A stretch of DNA of 56,891 nucleotides, taken from assembly GCF_000702005.1 (NCBI RefSeq), contig NZ_JNKI01000020.1, positions 1 to 56,891 on the forward strand. Reading direction: 5' to 3'. The translations under genes were made by a program, and so were the position numbers. The DNA comes from Selenomonas sp. ND2010 (GTDB taxonomy: Bacteria > Bacillota > Negativicutes > Selenomonadales > Selenomonadaceae). Positions 7,577 to 15,543 of the stretch are shown piece by piece. Positions within the stretch are counted from its first letter, which is position 1, and each line of letters opens with the position of its first letter. The notes below the pieces were generated by a model, which was not told where the DNA came from, did no database searches, and worked only from the letters and a program-made list of their open reading frames with translations.

Positions 7577-8452
7577 ATGACGGAACAGCACGAACAGCTC
7601 TTCTCTGACCTCAGTGAACGGAACTACAATCCAATGAACGACGTTCTGTTCAAGTTCATCTTTGGTAAAGAAGAACGCAAACAAATCACCATCAATTTCC
7701 TAAATGCTATTCTTGAGCAGGATTTACAGCATCCTATTCAGGATATCTCCTTTACCCAAACCGAGATGTCCCCTGAAAACGAAACGGACAAGCTAACCCG
7801 CCTCGATGTAACTTGCGTTCTTGACACGTCAGAACAAGTTGACGTCGAAGTCCAAGTCGTAAATCATAAAGACATGGAACGGCGAACACTCTACTATTGG
7901 GCACAGCTGTACCTAATGACACTGCCCGCAGGCAAACACTACCGCGACCTCAAGCCATCGATTACAATTAATATCTTAAAGTTTAAGCTGCTTCCACAAG
8001 ACAATCCCTACTCTATGTGGAGCATCTACAACCCAGAAACCGGCGATCGGCTCAACAAGGATTTGACATTTCATTTTCTTGAAATTCCCAAATACGCCAA
8101 AAAACCTATCGCCGAAATGACCAAAATGGAACGCTGGCTGGCATACTTTGCCAACCAACTAGACGATAAAGAAAAGGAGGAGTTATCCATGAGTGATACT
8201 GCTATCAAAAGCGCCATGCAAGCCGCTCGTATTTTCCTAAACAATACCGAAGAACGCCGCCGCTACATCAATCGTGAAATGGCCATCATGGACTACAACT
8301 CCGACCAGGAAAAAGCACGCGCCGAGGGCGAACGCAAAAATCAGGAACAAACTGCTCTTGATATGTTGCGCGACAACATGGACATCCAATTAATCATGAA
8401 ATACACACATCTTTCCGCTGAACGTATCGCCGAGCTCGCTAAAACGCTTTAA
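7577..8452 (+). CDS. Rpn-family PD-(D/E)XK nuclease, copy 3 (different subfamily)
   Basis: 291 residues. Residues 18-30 read NPMNDVLFKFIFG, and the active site is Asp77 (RLDVT) with Glu91-x-Gln93 (VEVQ), the classical PDDEXK_2 arrangement. The body differs strongly from copies 1 and 2, yet the last 40 residues (GERKNQEQTALDMLRDNMD onward) and the 3' flank are shared with copy 2, so the gene looks chimeric. The GTG at 7568 overlaps the ribosome site; the ATG at 7577 lies eight bases after AAAGAGGG. A terminator follows. Confidence 0.87.
   Translation: MTEQHEQLFSDLSERNYNPMNDVLFKFIFGKEERKQITINFLNAILEQDLQHPIQDISFTQTEMSPENETDKLTRLDVTCVLDTSEQVDVEVQVVNHKDMERRTLYYWAQLYLMTLPAGKHYRDLKPSITINILKFKLLPQDNPYSMWSIYNPETGDRLNKDLTFHFLEIPKYAKKPIAEMTKMERWLAYFANQLDDKEKEELSMSDTAIKSAMQAARIFLNNTEERRRYINREMAIMDYNSDQEKARAEGERKNQEQTALDMLRDNMDIQLIMKYTHLSAERIAELAKTL
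8189..8452 (+). CDS. Internal in-frame start: putative RpnS-like small protein 3
   Basis: AAAAGGAGG lies exactly eight bases before an in-frame ATG (MSDTAIKSAMQAARIF) inside copy 3. This is as good as any annotated start in the window. The product would be 87 residues, lacks the nuclease core and ends in the module shared with copies 1 and 2. By analogy with E. coli rpn genes-within-genes it would restrain the nuclease. Confidence 0.6.
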   Translation: MSDTAIKSAMQAARIFLNNTEERRRYINREMAIMDYNSDQEKARAEGERKNQEQTALDMLRDNMDIQLIMKYTHLSAERIAELAKTL

Positions 8453-8565
8453 AATCAACTTACCGCAATAACTACACACAAAACCAGGTTCGTGCCATCG
8501 GCTTTTACCGATTGCACAGACCTGGTTTTTATTTGCTTCATCAACAGCAATCTCACAATCCATTT
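8420..8565 (+). repeat. 146-bp direct repeat, copy B (rpn3 3' end)
   Basis: Second copy of the repeat at 7237-7382, offset 1183 bp. It includes the rpn3 stop and terminator. Confidence 0.9.
8482..8530 (+). terminator. Terminator after rpn copy 3
   Basis: CCAGGTTCGTGC (8484-8495) pairs with GCACAGACCTGG (8514-8525), followed by TTTTT. Inside the direct repeat. Confidence 0.88.
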
Positions 8566-8743
8566 GGATATTCACACGCCATAAGGCTTTTAGCGATCCT
8601 TCGCCAAACCCATCAGAAACCTCTCACAGAATATGTACGCGCACAGGAAACATTCCCACACACTTTGCTTTTACCATCAAACATACTTTCGACCAAAATG
8701 CATCTCTAACCTATACTAAAAGCAAACGAAAGGAGATGTTCCT

Positions 8744-9346
8744 ATGAACAACATGAACAAAACCGACGAAGACAACCTCATCGCCCAAGCCGCATCCGGA
8801 GACGAAAAAGCCACCGCCATCCTCTACCATCACTACGAAGGCCTCCTCATCAAAGAATCCCGTCAGCGCCACCTTGCTGCCATGAACCTCAGTGACGAAG
8901 CCCCCGGCATCGCTCGGCTTGCCTTCTACGAAGCCATCAAAAGCTATGACGCCACCCGCGGCATCCACTTCGCCGCCTATCTCCAGCGCCAAGTCCGCGG
9001 CACCCTCTACACCGAATTCAAACGCCAGCGCCGCTACCTATCCCGCACCATTCACCCAGACCAAACCGCCACCGAAGATATAAACTTCTGGGATGTCTAC
9101 GAAGACACCGAAAGCAGCCAAAGCCACGAAGAGAAAATCTGCCACCGTGAACTCCTCCGCCAAGCCATCCACCTGCTAACCCCCGCCGAAAAACGACTCC
9201 TCTCCCTAATCTATCTCTACGAAATCCCTCAAAAGCAAATCGCCAGCCTCCTCCACATCACCCACCAAAGCATAACCAAAGCAAAACAGCGCCTCCTGAA
9301 ACACCTCCGCCAAGCCATCTGCCAGCCAAAACTTGCAATCGAATAA
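8744..9346 (+). CDS. Sigma-70-family RNA polymerase sigma factor-like protein
   Basis: 200 residues with a sigma-70 layout. Region 2-like helices carry ARLAFYEAIKSYDATRG and HFAAYLQRQVRGTLYTEFKR (residues about 55-95). A short acidic linker follows, then region 4 with LLTPAEKRLLSLIYLYE and the HTH IASLLHITHQSITKAKQRLL (about 140-190). AAAGGAG lies eight bases before the ATG, and TATACT lies about 30 bases upstream. Wobble positions are strongly C-rich, unlike the rpn neighbours, so its recent history may differ. It could drive accessory or competence-type genes; no target promoter is evident. Confidence 0.75.
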   Translation: MNNMNKTDEDNLIAQAASGDEKATAILYHHYEGLLIKESRQRHLAAMNLSDEAPGIARLAFYEAIKSYDATRGIHFAAYLQRQVRGTLYTEFKRQRRYLSRTIHPDQTATEDINFWDVYEDTESSQSHEEKICHRELLRQAIHLLTPAEKRLLSLIYLYEIPQKQIASLLHITHQSITKAKQRLLKHLRQAICQPKLAIE

Positions 9347-9362
9347 AAAGCTCCTACCAATA

Positions 9363-9410
9363 TATGTATACACGCCGCCCTATAGAATTATGTTTGCCAT
9401 ATGATATAAC
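9363..9410 (+). promoter_or_regulatory. Rpn upstream cassette, copy 4 (decayed)
   Basis: TGTATACA, then TATAGAATTATGTTTG (one base deleted relative to the other copies) and TATAAC at 9405-9410. The downstream LexA-like box is missing. It stands in front of the broken rpn copy. Confidence 0.6.
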
Positions 9411-9421
9411 AGCACAATGAA

Positions 9422-9601
9422 ATGAAAATATAAGAAGTTCACGACGATGGCCGGACTGGAGGCCGCAGTGAAGACCACACCGTGGGATTGCTCTTAGCCA
9501 TTCGCAACCTAATGGCCGCACAAAACCTCAGTGTCCAAGAAGCCATGGATATCCTCAACCTTCCTGAGGAAACAAAGAAGACACTATTACCACAAATATA
9601 A
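9422..9601 (+). pseudogene. Broken rpn copy 4 (C-terminal remnant)
   Basis: In the frame of the other genes this reads M-K-I-stop-E-V-H-D-D-G-R, matching MKMQEAHDDGR of copies 1 and 2 with CAA changed to TAA. It then continues open to LSVQEAMDILNLPEETKK and a stop at 9601, an Rpn-type C-terminus different from that of copies 1-3. The whole nuclease core is absent: the promoter cassette runs straight into the segment where the internal start of the other copies lies. A decayed version of the copy 1 terminator follows. Confidence 0.7.
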
Positions 9602-9606
9602 ACGGA

Positions 9607-9867
9607 TCATACACCCCAAAGAGTCGTGGGCACTGCATCTCCACGGTAACCGCAAAACCATCCAGTATGTCCCAGAATGAAAACGAGGATAATCGCATCA
9701 GCGATTATCCTCAAAGTTTTATTTGCATTATCTGTCAGCTCTTTCTCCAGAGCAAACAATTCATTGATTCTCTTTATGGCCTGTCCACTGATGGACGCAT
9801 CTGCCTCTTCCTGGCTGAGGCCTTGGGGCAGAGCATTTGTTGCTGAGCCATGACAACCTTCTTCCAA
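9607..9867 (-). pseudogene. IS66-family transposase remnant
   Basis: The leftward frame contains SGQAIKRINELFALEKEL, the segment that precedes the C-terminal part of the IS66 TnpC transposase core, and then loses similarity. The N-terminal 15 residues of the open frame do not fit, so there is a frameshift or junction there. The right flank has a second open frame over the same bases, as expected of a decayed gene. No intact IS66 ends were found. Confidence 0.6.
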
Positions 9868-9939
9868 TATTCCATGGACTTGTGATGTTTGATCTGTTGA
9901 ATTTTTATCAAAAATAAGGCCTCCCTGTGTGAAATATGG

Positions 9940-9980
9940 CTAAAATGACTTTTCTGGCTTTTTCATGCAAGTCATTTTAG
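9940..9980. repeat. 12-bp inverted repeat in the gap before the polysaccharide cluster
   Basis: CTAAAATGACTT (9940-9951) is the exact reverse complement of AAGTCATTTTAG (9969-9980), with a 17-base spacer. It could be a weak terminator, an operator or an IS relic. The rest of 9868-10068 shows nothing recognisable. Confidence 0.6.
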
Positions 9981-10068
9981 TCAAGTATCTCATAAGTGAG
10001 ACTCATTTTAAATACACTGTATTATTTTGCGGTTACCCTCATATTACTTTTAAAGCACATTTTCTTCA

Positions 10069-11001
10069 TCATTTATTTTGCTCAAAATATTCCAACGTTC
10101 GCTTCAAACCTTCCCGCAACGTTATTTCCGGCATCCATCCAAGTCCGTTAATTGCTTTTTGATTTGAAAGCATTGAGCGGTAAATATCGCCCTCACGTTG
10201 CGGTCCAAAATGCGTGACAATATCGCGGCCTGAAACTTCACGCATGACCTTCACCAAATCCAATAAAGTCGTCTCTGTTTGAGTACTAAGATTATATACG
10301 GTATTCACATTTTCCGTAGTCATCGCCTTACAAATACCGCGAGCAATATCTCCCGCATACACAAAATCACGCGTCTGCTTACCATCACCATAAATCGTGA
10401 TATCCTGACCATTTACGATGCGTTTCGCAAAAATGCTAATAACGCCACCTTCACCGCTGTCGCCCTGACGCTCACCGTAAACATTGGCAAAACGACAAAC
10501 GACATAATCCAGTCCATACAATTCGTGATACAAATCAAGATATTTCTCCACGCCGACTTTTGTAAGTCCATAAAAGGACTGTGGCCGCAACTCATGTGTC
10601 TCGAGCACTGGTAAATCCGTATCCACCACATCACCATACGCAGCCGCTGTCGATGCAAAAATCACCCGTGCACCACATTGCCGCGCTACCTCTAACACAT
10701 TAAGCGTCCCCATAATATTTTCCGATGCATCAAAAATCGGATCCTTTATCGAGGCATCTACCATAGTCTGTGCTGCTAAATGTACAATGACATCAAATTT
10801 TTCCTTACAGATTTTCGCCTTTACTGATGCCTCTCGGATATCCATCTGCCAGCAAGTACAAGCATTTCCCCTTGCAGGCAAATGCCGCCATGCCCCAGAA
10901 CTAACATTATCCATCACAAATACTCGATGATCCACTTGCAATAACTGACGCACTAAATGTGAGCCAATAAAACCTGCTCCACCAGTCAGAAATACTTTCA
11001 T
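10069..11001 (-). CDS. NAD-dependent nucleotide-sugar epimerase/dehydratase
   Basis: 310 residues of the extended short-chain dehydrogenase family. The Rossmann motif is GGAGFIGSHL at 7-16. The catalytic set is a Ser/Thr in FASTAAAYG and YGLTK (Tyr-x-x-x-Lys) near 145, followed by RFANVYGERQ. This resembles UDP-glucose 4-epimerases and related GDP/UDP-sugar epimerases; the substrate cannot be read from sequence. GAGGAAG precedes the ATG. It is the last gene of the leftward polysaccharide cluster, 131 bp after the sugar kinase, so it may have its own start as well. Confidence 0.88.
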   Translation of the reverse strand: MKVFLTGGAGFIGSHLVRQLLQVDHRVFVMDNVSSGAWRHLPARGNACTCWQMDIREASVKAKICKEKFDVIVHLAAQTMVDASIKDPIFDASENIMGTLNVLEVARQCGARVIFASTAAAYGDVVDTDLPVLETHELRPQSFYGLTKVGVEKYLDLYHELYGLDYVVCRFANVYGERQGDSGEGGVISIFAKRIVNGQDITIYGDGKQTRDFVYAGDIARGICKAMTTENVNTVYNLSTQTETTLLDLVKVMREVSGRDIVTHFGPQREGDIYRSMLSNQKAINGLGWMPEITLREGLKRTLEYFEQNK

Positions 11002-11132
11002 ACGTGATCTTCCTCATCAAACAAAACATCTTATCCATTCAAAATATAGCGAAATGATTTCATACGCGCAACACAATAACAATTCTAGCAAAGATTCATA
11101 ATTATGTCTTATATTAAAAAAGTCGTTACCTG

Positions 11133-12167
11133 TCATATAGCTTTAGCCACAAAACTACCAGCCATTTTTTTTGGCTCATACATTTCCGGCGCATAATGAA
11201 TTACTTGGGTTCCACTATCTTCAAAAGTAAATGGAACGTACAACAAATCTCTCATAGCCTCCATAACAGCCGCTTTCTTCTCCGGCTGCACATAGAATAC
11301 TAGGAATCCGCCTCCACCTGCACCGAGCAGTTTACCTCCTAACGCACCAGCCTTTTTCCCTCTTTCATATAAACCATCTATGCAATCTGTTGTAATCGCC
11401 CCACCAGTCTGCCTTTTAAGTCTCCACGTATTATCAAGAAGCCTTCCAAAATCATCTAGATTACAATGTTTATCCTCAAGCACCTTTTCCGCTTCATCCA
11501 CAAGATCATACATCTGTTGTAACTGCTTAATTTTATCAGCATATCCATCAGCATTAGCCTTCTGCATTTCTGAGCTAAAACGAGTAAATCCCGTAAAAAA
11601 CATTAAAAGATTTTCATTCAATTTTCGTTTTCTATCAGGATGAATGATGATAGGTTTTACATCATACGTCCCATTTCTATTGAACTCAATACGATTCATT
11701 CCGCCAAAACTAGCTGCAATTTGATCCTGCCATCCACCAGCTTCTTGACACAGTTCACGTTCAAGATATATTGCCTCATCTGCCAGCTTCTTTTTACATG
11801 TATACTTGCCTTTAAGGCAGTGAAAAGCATTGAGCATTCCCACGGCAAAAGAAGAGCTAGTACCAAGACCAGATCTCGCTGGTAGATCGGCTTCATAAGT
11901 TAATCGGATTTCGTGCATATCCAGCATTTTCATTGCATTACGAATTGCTGGATGGTTGATTTCTTTAACATCCGTTACACGTTCCATCTTCGAGTATGCT
12001 AATTCTGTTGAATAATCAAAGAACCGAGGAAGATGGCGGACATTAACATAGCAATACTTGTCAAAAGTTGTTGATAAAACAGCTCCCCCGTGCTCCCTAA
12101 AAAAACTTTCTATATCTGTTCCACCACCGAAAAAAGACATCCGAAAAGGAGTTTTTGTAATAATCAT
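11133..12167 (-). CDS. GHMP sugar kinase (heptose-7-phosphate kinase HddA-like)
   Basis: 344 residues. It opens TPFRMSFFGGGTDIESFF, the signature of the HddA/FKP-type GHMP kinases. The phosphate loop is GLGTSSSFAVG near 103, and the C-terminal LLGAGGGGFLVFY closes the site. Such enzymes phosphorylate a sugar or sugar phosphate at C1 for nucleotide-sugar synthesis. The usual GDP-heptose partners (GmhA-type isomerase, nucleotidyltransferase) are not in this window, so the true sugar is uncertain. AAGAGGTGAG precedes the ATG; the GNAT gene lies 13 bp upstream. Confidence 0.85.
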   Translation of the reverse strand: MIITKTPFRMSFFGGGTDIESFFREHGGAVLSTTFDKYCYVNVRHLPRFFDYSTELAYSKMERVTDVKEINHPAIRNAMKMLDMHEIRLTYEADLPARSGLGTSSSFAVGMLNAFHCLKGKYTCKKKLADEAIYLERELCQEAGGWQDQIAASFGGMNRIEFNRNGTYDVKPIIIHPDRKRKLNENLLMFFTGFTRFSSEMQKANADGYADKIKQLQQMYDLVDEAEKVLEDKHCNLDDFGRLLDNTWRLKRQTGGAITTDCIDGLYERGKKAGALGGKLLGAGGGGFLVFYVQPEKKAAVMEAMRDLLYVPFTFEDSGTQVIHYAPEMYEPKKMAGSFVAKAI

Positions 12168-12180
12168 TATAGCTCACCTC

Positions 12181-13170
12181 TTATAATTTGTGCGATATAT
12201 AAGCTTGTACACTTTTAGGGATCACATTAAAGCATCTAATCAATAGTTCCTTTTCATAAATTTTCACATAACTTTTCACACTATTTCTTATCACTGAAAA
12301 CTCCGCAACCGTTTTTTCTATAGATCCATAACGTTTTTTGTATTCATAATTACCACCGAGTAAAAAAATTTGTTTTTTCCCCCTTTTTATTAATTCCTTC
12401 AAATACAAATCATAAGCAATTTGCCCTGGTGAATAATTTGCAAAAACATCATCATAGGTGAGATTCTCTAAATAAACACTATCACATTGTTCACACGACA
12501 TAATAATTGCTGCTATTCTACCACCAAAAGACAGACAATAAATATCTGTAACATACCAATTCCTTAAATATGATTCAGCATCCATTCTATAATCAGAACC
12601 CATATTTTTCTGTTTTAACTCGAAAAACTTTTCCGTAATAGCAGATGCTTGTCTATCATTAGATTTAATATGTCGAAAAGAATATGTCCCAAAATCATCC
12701 ATCACAATTCTTTTTTCGCGTCTTATATTATATCGTCCTTTTTTTGATAATCGACGTTCTAAATCCTCGATTTTATTTGGCAAATCAATATGGAAATCAT
12801 TCTTAAAATACTTTGAAGGATATGTTTCATCTGCACACACTCGCATAACTTCAACTTTATCTATGCCCGCATAATTCTTTAGCACATAGTCAATCAAAAA
12901 TTTAACATCCGAATATGACAACTTCATCCCCCATACGCATAAGGTTCCGATATTCTTTTTTATTTTTAATGTAATATATAATTGATTCGGAAAATATTTT
13001 AATAATTGTACCTTACAATCATTCATTAAATCACATCGATTGTAAATAAAATTAGGTTCTACCTCATCAAACCCGTCTTTACATACTATTACTTGTTTTT
13101 TGTCAAAATTCTCCCGCCTTTCATGCATTGTCACCCCATTGTAGATATTTTTACACAAGTGCATAATCAA
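12181..13170 (-). CDS. GNAT-type acyltransferase of the CelD/FemAB-like group
   Basis: About 329 residues. The C-terminal half has the pattern of Acetyltransf_6 proteins: ELKQKNMG, YCLSFGGRIAAIIMSCEQ, then QIAYDLYLKELIKRGKK and FLLGGNYEYKKRYGS near 285-300. These proteins acylate sugars or transfer amino acids in surface polysaccharide routes. The start is uncertain: a TTG at 13170 overlaps the previous stop (TTGA) six bases after GGGGTGA, and an ATG lies two codons later. The base composition is AT-rich like its neighbours. Confidence 0.65.
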   Translation of the reverse strand: MIMHLCKNIYNGVTMHERRENFDKKQVIVCKDGFDEVEPNFIYNRCDLMNDCKVQLLKYFPNQLYITLKIKKNIGTLCVWGMKLSYSDVKFLIDYVLKNYAGIDKVEVMRVCADETYPSKYFKNDFHIDLPNKIEDLERRLSKKGRYNIRREKRIVMDDFGTYSFRHIKSNDRQASAITEKFFELKQKNMGSDYRMDAESYLRNWYVTDIYCLSFGGRIAAIIMSCEQCDSVYLENLTYDDVFANYSPGQIAYDLYLKELIKRGKKQIFLLGGNYEYKKRYGSIEKTVAEFSVIRNSVKSYVKIYEKELLIRCFNVIPKSVQAYISHKL

Positions 13171-14327
13171 TTTAGTTCACCCCAAAACGATGTTCTCCAA
13201 TTGCTTACCGAATGATATTTTTTAAATTCATCTATTTCATCACTTGACAAACCGAATAGTTTCCTTTGTTCAATACGTTTTTTTATTTTCCATAAAAATT
13301 CAAAAGCATCTTTTGCAACGTGTATATCCCTTACTCCATACACGTTCTCCATCGCAATCGGCGTTCCTATCATATCCAGTCCCATTCCAAGGGATGACAA
13401 TGTTTTATTCTTTGTTCCAACGCCAACAACCAAAGGTAACAATATTAAATGTTGATTCGATAAATATTCCTCGAAGTTTTTAGCAAATTCAGTATAATTA
13501 ACCGATATTCCTAAACGCGTTACCTTTGCCAAACTGTTTTTAAGTGCCGAATACTTAACCTGACCCAAAAAAGATATTTCTATTTTGTCCTTAAAATAAT
13601 TTGATTCATTACCTATTAAATCAATTATCTTTTCAGCAAGGCCCTTTGTATAAAACTCAGTCATTCCTCCAGGAAAACACAACTTTAACTTTTGATTATA
13701 TTCCCATTTAATCGGAGTATAGCTATCAATCAACGATGTTACTGGATGATGTACGAACCTTGCATCCGAAGAATATGCGCATCTATAATAAGCAGCATCC
13801 GTTTCACCAACGCAAAAAACTTTCTGAGAAACAGAAGCTGCCTTTTTATCTATAGAAAGCGCTTGAAAGTACTCATATAAGCAAAAAAGTTTATTCTTAA
13901 CATTTTTATGGTTTAAGTAACCTCTTAAATAAAGCATAGGGCCACTATCCATCCCTATAGTGTAAATTGTACCCTTCGCATTTTCCAAGTTAAACAGCGA
14001 ACAAAAATAAGGGTAAAAAACAATTTTTGAATAGCCTTCTGCATCAATAAAATACGACGAATAATCCTTATATAATCCTTTAGGTAACTTTGATTTAAGA
14101 CTCCATTTTGCATCTTTCCGAGCAATTGAACTCCAAGGCCTAAATTTCACATTTTGAGGTAAATCCGATTCAATATCATCTTTCTTATAGACAATTAAAT
14201 CAACGTCATAATTGGAATCCACTGCACTTAAAATATCATTGATAAGTATAACGGTTCCACCAACTCTACCACCATATTTATTAGGCTCATATAATGAAAT
14301 GAATAATATCTTATCCGAAAAAGCCAT
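13167..14327 (-). CDS. Glycosyltransferase-like protein
   Basis: 386 residues. The N-terminus (KILFISLYEPNKYGGRVGGT) has the glycine-rich loop of GT-B-fold transferases, and the C-terminal half has KLCFPGGMTEFYTKGLAEKI and LLPLVVGVGTKNKTLSSLGMG, where nucleotide-sugar-binding segments of GT4 enzymes fall. The classical EX7E motif is not obvious, so the family call is moderate. CGGAGA lies before the ATG. It is three bases after the upstream GT4 gene and overlaps the next gene by four bases, so translation is probably coupled. Confidence 0.65.
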   Translation of the reverse strand: MAFSDKILFISLYEPNKYGGRVGGTVILINDILSAVDSNYDVDLIVYKKDDIESDLPQNVKFRPWSSIARKDAKWSLKSKLPKGLYKDYSSYFIDAEGYSKIVFYPYFCSLFNLENAKGTIYTIGMDSGPMLYLRGYLNHKNVKNKLFCLYEYFQALSIDKKAASVSQKVFCVGETDAAYYRCAYSSDARFVHHPVTSLIDSYTPIKWEYNQKLKLCFPGGMTEFYTKGLAEKIIDLIGNESNYFKDKIEISFLGQVKYSALKNSLAKVTRLGISVNYTEFAKNFEEYLSNQHLILLPLVVGVGTKNKTLSSLGMGLDMIGTPIAMENVYGVRDIHVAKDAFEFLWKIKKRIEQRKLFGLSSDEIDEFKKYHSVSNWRTSFWGELN

Positions 14328-14330
14328 TCT

Positions 14331-15494
14331 TTATCTCCGTTTTGTCTTAATTGATTTAAACAATTCTTCCCACTGATTACATATCTCTACAACTGAATAT
14401 TTGCCACTATCTTCTATAGCCTTCAAAGCCATCTTCTGTCTTGCTGAATCATCTGCAATTGCGTTAAGCAACACATCAGCATATCGCTGTACATTATTAT
14501 TTTCCACCAAAATACCATTAATTCCATCATCGATAATATCATGTACTGTAGAATAACTATCCACTACTATTGGAACGCAACCACAGTGCTGGGCTTCAAT
14601 AATCACCATCCCAAAACCTTCTTGATTTGATGCCATCAAAAGAAAAGAGCCATCAATTAAATATTGCTTTGGGTCTTGATATCCCAAGAATTTAACATTT
14701 TTAACTTTTAAATTCGCTGCCTTTATTTTCTCCTGTTCAAGATAATCGCCATCACCAATTATCTTAAAGGTCCAATCTGGTATTTTATCTTCAATTAACT
14801 TCCATGCCTCTAACAAGTATCCTAATCGCTTCAACTGAACAACTCGTCCGACGAAGACAACTTCTTTATTTTTTTTCGAAACATCAATTATTTTTTCATC
14901 AACGCAATATGGCAAAGGATTAGTAATTACACCTAGTTTGTTTTCCTTTGCTGTTTTTATCAAACACTTTGCCTCTTCTTTAGACGACTCACTCAAAAAA
15001 ATCCATTTATCCGAATAAATATAGTCTCTTCTCAATTCTGGATATACTCTCAACCAACCAGCCTTGCTCCCAAACAAAAAATAGAAAATTTTTTGTTTAA
15101 TGGTAGTAATATGAGGCACATATTTAATAATACTATGATGACATTTTATCACCTTTACCTCCATACCTTTCGTAGCCTTCCATACCAATTCACTTGGTAG
15201 CCACTGATTAATAATAATATCTGGAGAGAACGATAAAATTGCTTCTTTCAATCCTATCGTTAATCTTTTGTATTCACTCTTAGGAATCGTTCCATCTTTA
15301 ACATTATTTATATTATTAATTTTTATATTTTTTATAGTATCTTTCAAGTATATTTCATTATCATTAGTCCTGTCCCACAAATATACTACACCAACTTCAT
15401 ATCCTCTTATGCATAGTTCATTTGCAAGCGTCCTTGTTACTGTTTCGCCTCCACCAAACACCGGCCAATATCGTAATAAATATAATATTTTCAC
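14331..15494 (-). CDS. Glycosyltransferase family 4
   Basis: 387 residues. The N-terminal RYWPVFGGGETVTRTLANEL is the acceptor-side glycine loop of GT4. The donor side is complete: VVFVGRVVQLKRLGYLLEAW, FKIIGDGDYLEQ, VKFLGYQDP, and SNQEGFGMVIIEAQHCGCVP with its EX7E pair. The start is GTG, with GGGGAGAAGG about nine bases upstream; no better ATG is near. It transfers a sugar onto the lipid-linked repeat unit on the cytoplasmic face. Both sugars are unknown. Confidence 0.9.
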   Translation of the reverse strand: MKILYLLRYWPVFGGGETVTRTLANELCIRGYEVGVVYLWDRTNDNEIYLKDTIKNIKINNINNVKDGTIPKSEYKRLTIGLKEAILSFSPDIIINQWLPSELVWKATKGMEVKVIKCHHSIIKYVPHITTIKQKIFYFLFGSKAGWLRVYPELRRDYIYSDKWIFLSESSKEEAKCLIKTAKENKLGVITNPLPYCVDEKIIDVSKKNKEVVFVGRVVQLKRLGYLLEAWKLIEDKIPDWTFKIIGDGDYLEQEKIKAANLKVKNVKFLGYQDPKQYLIDGSFLLMASNQEGFGMVIIEAQHCGCVPIVVDSYSTVHDIIDDGINGILVENNNVQRYADVLLNAIADDSARQKMALKAIEDSGKYSVVEICNQWEELFKSIKTKRR

Positions 15495-15543
15495 TACTAA
15501 TGCCTTCTCCCCTAAACACTATACCATTATAATCGCTACCTCG

